Translations under genes and position numbers: made by a program | The notes under the pieces: generated by a model | The model's database searches: none | Told to the model about the DNA's origin: nothing | Seen by the model: the letters and a program-made list of their open reading frames with translations, nothing else | DNA from: JASFTV01 sp050050615 | GTDB taxonomy: Bacteria > Desulfobacterota > DSM-4660 > Desulfatiglandales > HGW-15 | Reading direction: 5' to 3' | DNA length: 16,257 nt | Assembly: GCA_050050615.1 (NCBI GenBank) | Contig: JASFTV010000042.1 | Span: 1-16,257 of the forward strand | Shown: positions 8,247 through 14,078 of the stretch, piece after piece | Layout: the number at the start of each line of letters is the position of its first letter | Numbering within the stretch: the first letter of the stretch is position 1

Positions 8247-8855
8247 TTAACGGGCCAGCCCCCTCAACACGACAGGCAAAAACCGCCTTGCTGTGGCCAC
8301 GGGGTCAAAAGCCTCATCAAACCAGGCCTGAAGGAAAAGCGCATCCCAGGCCCCTACCATGGCCGCTGCCACGGAAGCCACGTCCAGGTCTGACCGGAAC
8401 TCACCCCGCTCGACCCCTTCCTGGATCAGAGCTGAAACGATGCTGCGGTAATCCCCGTAAAGGTTCCGAAAAGCCTCTTTGAAGCGATCACGCATTTGGG
8501 AAGAGCTTGAGGCGGACCAGAATTCCATGGCCAGTGAAAACACGTCTTTTATCTCTAGCCACGATTTCATGAGGGATTCGCTCAAGGCTTCCAGCCGCTT
8601 TGTAGCCGATCCCCCTAGATCGGCAACATGAACTTTGGCCTCCTTGCCCGTCTGCTTTACGAACCACTCAAAAACCGCAAAAAACAGGTCTTCTTTGCTG
8701 TGGAAATACTCGTAGAGCGTCCCCTTACCCATCCCGGCTTCAGCCGCGATATCTGCCATGAGAGTGCCGAAGAATCCTCGCCGGGCGAAGACTTTCGCCG
8801 CAGCTTCTACGATACGGGCTCTCTTCATTTTTTTGATATGCTGGTCGTAGGTCAA
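8247..8855 (-). CDS. TetR/AcrR family transcriptional regulator
   Basis: This 202-residue regulator has a TetR-type N-terminal DNA-binding domain: residues 13-58 contain IVEAAAKVFARRGFFGT, then the helix-turn-helix ADIAAEAGMGKGTLYEYFHSKEDLF, followed by an all-alpha ligand-binding domain. The longest frame starts at TTG 8855 with AGG about 7 bases upstream; an ATG at 8828 would remove nine residues but has no ribosome site. It is the first gene of the minus-strand export operon. Two identical operator-like sequences lie 18 and 82 bases upstream of the start, so it probably represses itself and the transporter, with release by a ligand that may be related to the transported lipid. Confidence 0.92.
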   Translation of the reverse strand: MTYDQHIKKMKRARIVEAAAKVFARRGFFGTLMADIAAEAGMGKGTLYEYFHSKEDLFFAVFEWFVKQTGKEAKVHVADLGGSATKRLEALSESLMKSWLEIKDVFSLAMEFWSASSSSQMRDRFKEAFRNLYGDYRSIVSALIQEGVERGEFRSDLDVASVAAAMVGAWDALFLQAWFDEAFDPVATARRFLPVVLRGLAR

Positions 8856-8872
8856 GGTTGTGCCTAAATATA

Positions 8873-8889
8873 GACCGACTGGTCAGTCA
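8873..8889. promoter_or_regulatory. TetR-type operator, copy 1 (proximal)
   Basis: GACCGACTGGTCAGTCA is identical to the copy at 8937-8953. It contains the perfect dyads GACC-N4-GGTC and GACTG-N2-CAGTC, as expected for a TetR-family site. It lies downstream of the candidate -10 box and just upstream of tetR, where binding would block transcription. Confidence 0.75.
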
Positions 8890-8918
8890 CTAGGGTTACT
8901 TTATTACAAGCTTTTAAT

Positions 8919-8924
8919 ATTATA
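8919..8924 (-). promoter_or_regulatory. Candidate -10 box for the tetR-transporter operon
   Basis: On the minus strand this reads TATAAT, a perfect -10 hexamer between the two operator copies. No good -35 hexamer sits 16-18 bases upstream; that position is covered by the distal operator. The promoter would start transcription near 8912, inside the operator pair. Confidence 0.5.
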
Positions 8925-8936
8925 CTGTAAACTGGC

Positions 8937-8953
8937 GACCGACTGGTCAGTCA
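8937..8953. promoter_or_regulatory. TetR-type operator, copy 2 (distal, over the -35 region)
   Basis: This is the second identical 17-bp copy, 64 bases (about six helical turns) from copy 1, overlapping the place where a -35 box would lie. The helical phasing would allow two regulator dimers to bind the same face of the DNA. Confidence 0.75.
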
Positions 8954-9125
8954 TACATTAAGACTTTCTAGAACGCCTGTCAAGGAAAAAAACACCACTT
9001 TGAGGGCGCCAAAAGATGCCTGCGTTGTGAACGAAAAAGGATGCCAGCACGAGAAACCAACGCATCAAAGTGAAAGATGAACTGAAAAGGCCTAAAGGTG
9101 GGGTTTTTTCTCAAAAAAATATATC

Positions 9126-9149
9126 ATAGGGTGTTGTATAGGGTGTTGT
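9126..9149. repeat. 12-bp perfect tandem repeat
   Basis: ATAGGGTGTTGT occurs twice in a row (9126-9137 and 9138-9149) with no mismatch. It could be an iteron-like protein site or simple slippage. Confidence 0.75.
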
Positions 9150-9224
9150 AACACAAATAACCTATCCAAATGACAACGACGACCGGGGGCCGTCGCCTTC
9201 CTGCGCTGAACTTCTAGTCTGTCA

Positions 9225-9253
9225 ATAAAATCGTTATACGATTTTATATAACG
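9225..9253. repeat. Overlapping alternative inverted repeats
   Basis: ATAAAATCGT (9225-9234) pairs with ACGATTTTAT (9238-9247), a perfect 10-bp stem with a 3-base loop. CGTTATA (9232-9238) can instead pair with TATAACG (9247-9253). The two stems share bases and exclude each other in a single RNA. Confidence 0.7.
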
Positions 9254-9278
9254 CGACGTTATCGCTCCCATGGCGAAA

Positions 9279-9311
9279 GGCTACAATTTCTATTCTTGTA
9301 GCCCCGCGGGG
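9279..9311. repeat. Hairpin plus GC palindrome
   Basis: GGCTACAA (9279-9286) and TTGTAGCC (9296-9303) form an 8-bp stem with a 9-base loop, directly overlapping the palindrome CCCCGCGGGG (9302-9311). No T-tract follows, so it is not a standard terminator. Confidence 0.6.
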
Positions 9312-9385
9312 ACGGGATCCCTGCCTGCCGCAGCCAAATCCGCTACGCCCCGCCAAGCTACAGGATGATTCGAAATTTCTGCTTC

Positions 9386-9399
9386 AGCCCTTAAGGGCT
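9386..9399. repeat. 14-bp perfect palindrome
   Basis: AGCCCTTAAGGGCT is fully self-complementary. It lies in the non-coding region upstream of the DUF481 gene and could be a dimeric protein site, though nothing ties it to a regulator. Confidence 0.5.
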
Positions 9400-9630
9400 C
9401 CAGCCCCCGCTTTCGCCTTCAAAAGCATCCTAAGAGGCTGTTGCCTAAACCCTTAAACGTACAATGTTGTAGGAGGCGGGGAATTCAAATTTAAACAGGG
9501 GCGAGGCAATAGCCTCAACGTCATCGGGATTGGACGAGCTGGCCATGATGGCTTCGCCAATGCTAGGGTTTTCTCACCCAGAATTCCGGATGATGGGAAC
9601 AAATAACTTATTTCTTGATGGAGGTGGGGT

Positions 9631-10659
9631 ATGAGAGTCGCCAGCCTAATCGCATGTTTGACCGCAGCCTTTCTCCTGATGACGGCAGAGAAAGTGACCG
9701 CAGATGAGATCTGGCTGAGAAATGGAGACCATATCACCGGAAAAGTGGTCACTTTGGAAAAAAACGAGTTAACCATTTCCACCTCCTATGCGGGGGATCT
9801 GACCATCCCATGGGAGGAAATTGCAAACCTCAGAACGGATGAGCCCGTTAAGGTCGTGATTGGTGAAGCCACCATTACACAAGGGATGATGTCGCGGAGC
9901 GAAGAGGGCAAAGTGGCCATCCAGTCGGAAGATCTCGAGGAGCCCCTCACCATTGAGCTTGCCCAGGTGAAATCGATCAATCCCAAGCCTCCTGCCCCTC
10001 CTCTGAAGACCAAGGCAAGAGTAAACTTCGGGGCCAGTTTCACGGACGGAAACACGGAAACAGAGGACATTTACGGGGACGGCGAGTTCGTTGCTCGAAC
10101 CGAGAAGAATCGGTATACCCTCGGGGGGAGGTACAAGCGCTCCCAAGACAACAACATAAAGACCGCTGACAGCCTAATCGGCTACATGAAGTACGATCAT
10201 TTCTTCACAAAGAAATGGTATTTCTACGCAAATGCTGAGGGGGAAAAAGATGAGTTCAAGGATCTTGATTTGAGGACATCTCTCGGCCTAGGGGCCGGCT
10301 ATCAGTTCCTTGAGACGGAATGGACCCACCTTTCCTTGGAAGCTGGCGTAAGCTATGTCAACGAAGATTTCATAGAGGCCGAGGATGAGGGCTATGCAGC
10401 AGGACGCTGGGGCTTTAGATTCGACCGCCATTTTTTCAATAAAGCCTTTCAAATCTTCCACAACCATACAGGCCTCGTGGGCCTTGAAGATACAGACGAC
10501 CTTATCATTTACTCTCAGACCGGTGTTCGAATCCCCTTCTACAAGAATCTTAATGTGACGGCTCAGTTCAATTATGATTATGATAACACCCCCGCGACTG
10601 GAAGAGAAAAAGAGGACAAAGCCTATATTTTCACGCTGGGATATCAATGGGAGGACTAA
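9631..10659 (+). CDS. DUF481 outer-membrane protein (YdiY-like)
   Basis: This 342-residue protein has a signal peptide (1-24, cleavage after VTA), then a small beta domain starting DEIWLRNGDHITGKV (25-39) that runs to about 110, a proline-rich hinge (PKPPAPPLK) and a DUF481-type barrel domain (about 128-342). The barrel shows the family's NFGASFTDGNTET opening and ends TLGYQWED. DUF481 proteins such as E. coli YdiY are predicted salt-responsive outer-membrane barrels of unknown role. The ATG is strongly supported by GGAGGT at 9620-9625, 5 bases upstream. It appears monocistronic, with a new promoter after it. The N-terminal LxNG domain resembles the one in the next gene's product, hinting at a shared periplasmic role. 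Confidence 0.88.
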   Translation: MRVASLIACLTAAFLLMTAEKVTADEIWLRNGDHITGKVVTLEKNELTISTSYAGDLTIPWEEIANLRTDEPVKVVIGEATITQGMMSRSEEGKVAIQSEDLEEPLTIELAQVKSINPKPPAPPLKTKARVNFGASFTDGNTETEDIYGDGEFVARTEKNRYTLGGRYKRSQDNNIKTADSLIGYMKYDHFFTKKWYFYANAEGEKDEFKDLDLRTSLGLGAGYQFLETEWTHLSLEAGVSYVNEDFIEAEDEGYAAGRWGFRFDRHFFNKAFQIFHNHTGLVGLEDTDDLIIYSQTGVRIPFYKNLNVTAQFNYDYDNTPATGREKEDKAYIFTLGYQWED

Positions 10660-10961
10660 ATCTGTCCCATAAGCCGCTGGCGGGCGAAGGAGCAAGGGTG
10701 GGAAAAACAAAGTCAAATAGGGCTTAATCACCTAAACTTAATTAAAATTCGAGATTCTTGACAAATAAAAATCAATTGGATACAATTTTAGATCATTTAC
10801 AATGTATTTTTAGTCATTAAGTCCTTTTAAAGGAAAAAAGTTTACCTCCAAATTCAGATTCTTGCATCAAAAGGGCCACCAGTGAGGGGCTTACTTCAAC
10901 CGTGGAGTCGGCAGCGTAGCGTGGCCAAGATTTTGTAGGCCAAAGAAGGGAGTGGTTCAAA
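10660..10961. other. Intergenic leader region before the TPR gene
   Basis: These 302 bases carry no gene. They contain the strong promoter at 10758-10786 and a leader of about 170 nt with only a weak hairpin (TGGCC 10922-10926 with GGCCA 10938-10942). No clear terminator follows the DUF481 gene and I recognise no riboswitch. Confidence 0.6.
10758..10786 (+). promoter_or_regulatory. Sigma70 promoter for the TPR protein gene
   Basis: TTGACA (10758-10763) is a perfect -35 box and TACAAT (10781-10786) matches the -10 consensus at five of six positions, with the ideal 17-base spacing in AT-rich DNA. The start point would be near 10793, giving a leader of about 170 nt. Confidence 0.8.
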
Positions 10962-11918
10962 ATGGAAAATGCCAGAAAAGGATTAACCGTTATTTTCGCG
11001 CTCTTTATACTTGTCAGCTTACCTTCCTGGGTCTTTGCTGATCAATCACTTATGGAATTTCTATATCTGAAAAACGGCTCAAAGGTAAAATGTGATGCTG
11101 TTTGGAAGGGCATGGGAGACTTTGTCTGGTGCAGCAAATCGCGAAATATCAAAGGATACGCCTCCGCGGATGTGGACCTTGTGAAGACATTTCAGGTTCA
11201 GCCGTTATTCAACAGAAAAGTTAATCAGAGTCTGGAAAGTTTCGATCAGGGCGATTGGGACGCGGTGATCAGGGCAGCCTCTGACGCTCTGATACTCGAT
11301 CCGGAAAACGAATTTGCCTATACCAATCGGGCGGCCGCTTATGCGAGCAGGGGGCTATTTAAGGAGGCCGTGAGGGATTGCAACGCAGCGATCAAAACCA
11401 ACCCGCGTTATGCCCTCGCTTACAACAATCGCGGGTTTGCTCTCGAACTCCTGGGGGAAACGTATCAGGCTGGCGTTGACTACGATACGAGCTGTCGAAT
11501 GGGGGACGAGTTAGGCTGCGAAAACTACCAAAGATTGGTTGTGCAAAAAGAGAAATACGATGTTGAGCCTTTGGTCAACAAATATCTTGATCAAAGTCTG
11601 GAAAGTTTCAACCAAGGAGATTGGGATGCGGTGATCAAGGCCACGTCCAGCGCTTTAGCGTTCGATCCTGAGAACGTTGTGGCCTATACAAACCGTGCAG
11701 GAGCGTATGCAAACAAAGGGTTGCTGCAGAAAGCTTTGGAAGACTCCAACGCAGCGATTACCGTGAACCCTGATTTTCCCCTCGCCTACAACAATCGTGG
11801 ATACACGATGGAACGCCTTGGTTATAAAGAGGTGGCTCTCCTTGAGTACGAGAAGGCCTGTCAAATGGGCAACAAGCTGGGTTGTTCAAACCATAAAAGA
11901 CTGATGGAACAAAAATAG
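10962..11918 (+). CDS. Exported TPR protein with a 122-residue internal duplication
   Basis: This 318-residue protein has a signal peptide (1-26, cleavage after VFA), an N-terminal beta module with the stretch FLYLKNGSKVKC (33-44), then two tandem units of TPR type (about 81-196 and 203-318) offset by exactly 122 residues. Each unit contains QSLESF.QGDWDAVI, AYTNRA.AYA and LAYNNRG helices, and ends in a Cys-x7-Cys pair (C178/C186 and C300/C308), the spacing seen in disulfide-linked Sel1-like/Hcp repeats. It is therefore probably a periplasmic scaffold stabilised by disulfides. GGGAG lies about 10 bases before the ATG. The gene has its own promoter and a clear terminator, so it is a single-gene unit. 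The binding partner is unknown. Confidence 0.85.
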   Translation: MENARKGLTVIFALFILVSLPSWVFADQSLMEFLYLKNGSKVKCDAVWKGMGDFVWCSKSRNIKGYASADVDLVKTFQVQPLFNRKVNQSLESFDQGDWDAVIRAASDALILDPENEFAYTNRAAAYASRGLFKEAVRDCNAAIKTNPRYALAYNNRGFALELLGETYQAGVDYDTSCRMGDELGCENYQRLVVQKEKYDVEPLVNKYLDQSLESFNQGDWDAVIKATSSALAFDPENVVAYTNRAGAYANKGLLQKALEDSNAAITVNPDFPLAYNNRGYTMERLGYKEVALLEYEKACQMGNKLGCSNHKRLMEQK

Positions 11919-11927
11919 ATCGCTCAA

Positions 11928-11943
11928 CAGGGAATATTCCCTG
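11928..11943. repeat. 16-bp perfect palindrome after the TPR gene
   Basis: CAGGGAATATTCCCTG is fully self-complementary and lies 9 bases after the TPR stop, just before the terminator. It may assist RNA 3-prime end formation or be a protein site. Confidence 0.55.
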
Positions 11944-11949
11944 AATCAG

Positions 11950-11983
11950 AAAAGCCCTGTCAAACCCATGGCAGGGCTTTTTT
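11950..11983 (+). terminator. Intrinsic terminator of the TPR gene
   Basis: AAAAGCCCTG (11950-11959) and CAGGGCTTTT (11972-11981) form a perfect 10-bp stem with a 12-base loop, followed by a run of six T (11978-11983). On the minus strand the same stem ends in TTTT, so it may act in both directions. Confidence 0.92.
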
Positions 11984-12542
11984 GTACACACAATAGCGGT
12001 ATCCGTTGCAAGGCCAGATAATTACAGACTGTTCCAGAAATATGCGCGAGTACCTTGAAAGATAGCGAGTTAAAGACTTCCCGCTTTTCCCTCCATTAGT
12101 TCTGGCTCCCGCAGTACCATCATAGCTTAAGTGACCCCAGTTTCCCTTCTTAGGACTGAAGATGCTGTTTTTGAAAGGCTCTTGACAACAGCAGTCGATT
12201 ATTCTATTGGATAATGCTTCCTCCGTATAGCGGTTGGGCTCAGGAAGCCCCCAGAGGGGGACTTTCACGTTCGGAAAGCACCCTAGGGGCTTCTGATTGA
12301 ACCCCCATCAAGTTCTTTTTGTTGTTTCTTTAGCTTATCTTTTTTGCGGATATACTTTTATTATGGATGTCCCAGGATCCTCTCCGCCCGCCTGTCCCGT
12401 CCCTGCGGGGCCTCATCCATGGCCTCACGCTGGTTAGCGGGCAGCGATTTTCGTTTTTGAAAAGAGACCCCCATGGCCAATACCGGCGGAATTTTCATTG
12501 AGCTAACTGTTACGAAAAGTGTTTATGTGAGGAGTGAAAGTT
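11984..12542. other. Non-coding region with clustered hairpins
   Basis: These 559 bases lie between the TPR terminator and the iron-sulfur protein gene. No gene is supported. A minus-strand frame (11960-12268) exists but overlaps the terminator and matches nothing I recognise. The region carries the hairpin cluster at 12198-12260, a T-rich stretch around 12310-12360 and a 7-bp inverted repeat ATGGATG (12363-12369) / CATCCAT (12414-12420). GAGGAG at 12529-12534 is the ribosome site of the next gene. Confidence 0.55.
12198..12260. other. Three adjacent hairpins; possible structured RNA or mobile-element remnant
   Basis: Three stems follow one another with almost no spacing: ATTAT (12198-12202) with ATAAT (12211-12215); GCTTCCT (12216-12222) with AGGAAGC (12242-12248), enclosing CCG/CGG (12223-12225, 12231-12233); and CCCCC (12248-12252) with GGGGG (12256-12260). 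The close packing exceeds what surrounding DNA shows. If transcribed on the minus strand it would run toward the bidirectional terminator at 11950. The RNA class is not recognised. Confidence 0.35.
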
Positions 12543-13637
12543 ATGGAAAGCGAGAACCAGAGCAGAGTGTTCATGTGCATGCAGTGCGGAATGTGTACCG
12601 GGGGTTGCCCCGAAGCCGGGATAACACCCTTCAACATACGTATGCTGGTAAGAAAAACAAACCTCAAGCGCGGGATAGAGAAATCGATCCCCTGGTACTG
12701 CACGTCATGTGGCGAATGTACGCTCAGGTGTCCCCGGGACGTAAAGCCCTCGGAGATGATTATCGAAATAAGGTCCGCCCTTGTTGAAGATGGGCAGATA
12801 CCCCTGACGATTCAAAAGGCCCTTGAGAACACCTTTGTCCAGAAGAACCCGTGGGCCCGTCCACGGACCAAAAGGGGTGAGTGGTTAGATGAGCTCGATA
12901 TTGAGGTTCCCCATATCAGCGAAACCGAATCGAAGAGGCTGCTTTTCAACTGCTGTATCCAGGCCTATGATCCCCGGTGTATGGTCATACCCCGGAACGT
13001 GGCAAGGATATTCAACAGAGGCGGTGTGGAGTTCGGTGTCCTCGAGAAAGAGGAAGCCTGCTGTGGTAATGAGATACGAAGGATGGGGGAGTACGGTCTT
13101 TTTGAGGAACTCCAGGAAGAGAATATGGCCACTTTTCAGAAGTACGGTGTGCAGGAGATTATCGCCCTGTCTCCTCACTGCATGAACGTGCTTAGAAATG
13201 AATACGGTGATCTTGGGATCAAAGTATCCCACTATACGGAAGTGGTGGCGGATATGATAGAAGAGGGCGCTATTACCTTCAAGGCACCTTTTAACAAGAA
13301 AGTGATATACCATGACCCCTGTTTCCTTGGAAAGCAGAACAAGATTTTTGACGCACCAAGGAAAATCCTCAGGTCCATAGAAGGCCTTGAGCTCCTTGAG
13401 TTTAGGGACTCGAGAGAGAACTCCCTCTGTTGCGAAGGCGGGGGCGGAAGGATGTTTTACGAGGCCGAGATTTCTTATCAAAGGAACAGCGAAAAGAGGG
13501 TGCTGGAAGCCGTTGAAAAAGGGGCTGAAGTGCTTGCAACGAGCTGTCCTTTCTGTGTCATGACGCTCGAAGATCCTGCGACGGAAAAAGAGCTGCCAGT
13601 CATGGAACTATCCGAGATACTCATGGAGGTTCTGTAA
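12543..13637 (+). CDS. Iron-sulfur protein with two 4Fe-4S and two CCG domains (HdrD/GlcF-like)
   Basis: This 364-residue cytoplasmic electron carrier has two ferredoxin-type motifs near the N-terminus (C12, C15, C18, C22 and C53, C56, C59, C63, each ending CP) and two cysteine-rich CCG domains. The first uses C137/C138, C173/C174 and C213; the second uses C260, C296/C297, C335 and C338. This is the domain order of heterodisulfide reductase HdrD/HdrB-C, GlpC, GlcF and related proteins. In known systems such proteins pass electrons between a flavoprotein dehydrogenase and a thiol, quinone or membrane partner. The ATG at 12543 has GAGGAG 8 bases upstream; a GTG at 12534 overlaps that site and is rejected. 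No flavoprotein, hydrogenase or ETF gene is adjacent, so the partner is encoded elsewhere. Confidence 0.9.
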   Translation: MESENQSRVFMCMQCGMCTGGCPEAGITPFNIRMLVRKTNLKRGIEKSIPWYCTSCGECTLRCPRDVKPSEMIIEIRSALVEDGQIPLTIQKALENTFVQKNPWARPRTKRGEWLDELDIEVPHISETESKRLLFNCCIQAYDPRCMVIPRNVARIFNRGGVEFGVLEKEEACCGNEIRRMGEYGLFEELQEENMATFQKYGVQEIIALSPHCMNVLRNEYGDLGIKVSHYTEVVADMIEEGAITFKAPFNKKVIYHDPCFLGKQNKIFDAPRKILRSIEGLELLEFRDSRENSLCCEGGGGRMFYEAEISYQRNSEKRVLEAVEKGAEVLATSCPFCVMTLEDPATEKELPVMELSEILMEVL

Positions 13638-13972
13638 AACATTCGCCTGCCCCCTTTTCCCTGCTCAATTGAGCCACTACATAATCAGTGGATCAAAAAA
13701 CCCGTCCAGCCTTAGCTTCCCGGATCCCGATAATCTATGCCTCTCCTTTGATGCTTGCGTGAAAGGCAAATCCACCTCCAAAAATCTCTCAAGCCAAAAA
13801 AACCCGGTTACAGAAGGGGGTTGAAATATGGACATTTGCACCAAATAGCGCTATTCTTCGACATCTACCTGGTATCGTTTCCCAAATAATTAGCCAAGGT
13901 GTTTCTGGGATACCACACGAGATTTGGCAGCCATTCCACTAATAACATAACCCTAACCTTCTGGAGAGATGT
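13638..13972. other. Intergenic region upstream of the cyclase unit
   Basis: These 335 bases hold no gene. They contain the 12-bp palindromes GCTCAATTGAGC (13663-13674) and AATAGCGCTATT (13844-13855), a CCACT/AGTGG stem (13674-13678, 13687-13691), and TGGTATC (13870-13876) paired with GATACCA (13909-13915). I could not place a convincing promoter, although one for the cyclase must lie here. Confidence 0.5.
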
Positions 13973-14074
13973 ATGAAAAAACACGACCAGGAGGTGGTGA
14001 CGATGAAGCCCCAAGGGACTGGTGCGCCCCTTAGGAACCTCGGCTTTTACGCTCTAACGCTTTCGAAGGAGTGA
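13973..14074 (+). CDS. Possible 33-codon leader peptide upstream of the cyclase
   Basis: An ATG at 13973 with GGAG about 7 bases upstream opens a 33-codon frame that stops with TGA at 14072-14074, only four bases before the cyclase ATG and directly after its AAGGAG. A second in-frame ATG at 14003 is preceded by an even better AGGAGG and would give 23 residues (starting MKPQGTGAPL). Two good ribosome sites in one frame, plus the tight junction, suggest a translated leader coupled to the cyclase. The peptide has no recognised family and no signal peptide or membrane segment. A chance frame remains possible. Confidence 0.4.
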   Translation: MKKHDQEVVTMKPQGTGAPLRNLGFYALTLSKE

Positions 14075-14078
14075 TCCA

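Larger units (their letters stand above)
8954..9630. other. Non-coding region rich in palindromes
   Basis: No convincing gene is seen in these 677 bases. The region holds an 8-bp inverted repeat CACTTTGA/TCAAAGTG (8996-9003, 9065-9072), a 12-bp tandem repeat (9126-9149), alternative AT-rich hairpins (9225-9253), a GGCTACAA/TTGTAGCC hairpin (9279-9303), the palindrome CCCCGCGGGG (9302-9311) and the palindrome AGCCCTTAAGGGCT (9386-9399). GGAGGT at 9620-9625 is the ribosome site of the next gene. The density of palindromes suggests a decayed repeat or a small non-autonomous element. Confidence 0.6.

Noticed and set aside
7836..8393. Plus-strand 185-residue open frame
   Set aside because: It lies antisense across the LolA-like and tetR genes and their junction and has no ribosome site or recognisable domain.
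9090..9120. Intrinsic terminator suggested by the run of T near 9105
   Set aside because: The bases before the T-run do not form a stable GC-rich stem, and no gene ends just upstream.
9126..9149. CRISPR array or replication iterons
   Set aside because: Only two 12-bp units without spacers are present, with no cas or rep gene in the window.
11960..12268. Minus-strand 102-residue open frame starting at GTG
   Set aside because: It runs into the TPR terminator hairpin, overlaps the hairpin cluster, has a low-complexity, family-less product and no clear ribosome site. A decayed gene cannot be excluded.
12885..13481. Minus-strand 198-residue open frame
   Set aside because: It is a shadow of the iron-sulfur protein gene, whose cysteine motifs establish the coding strand.
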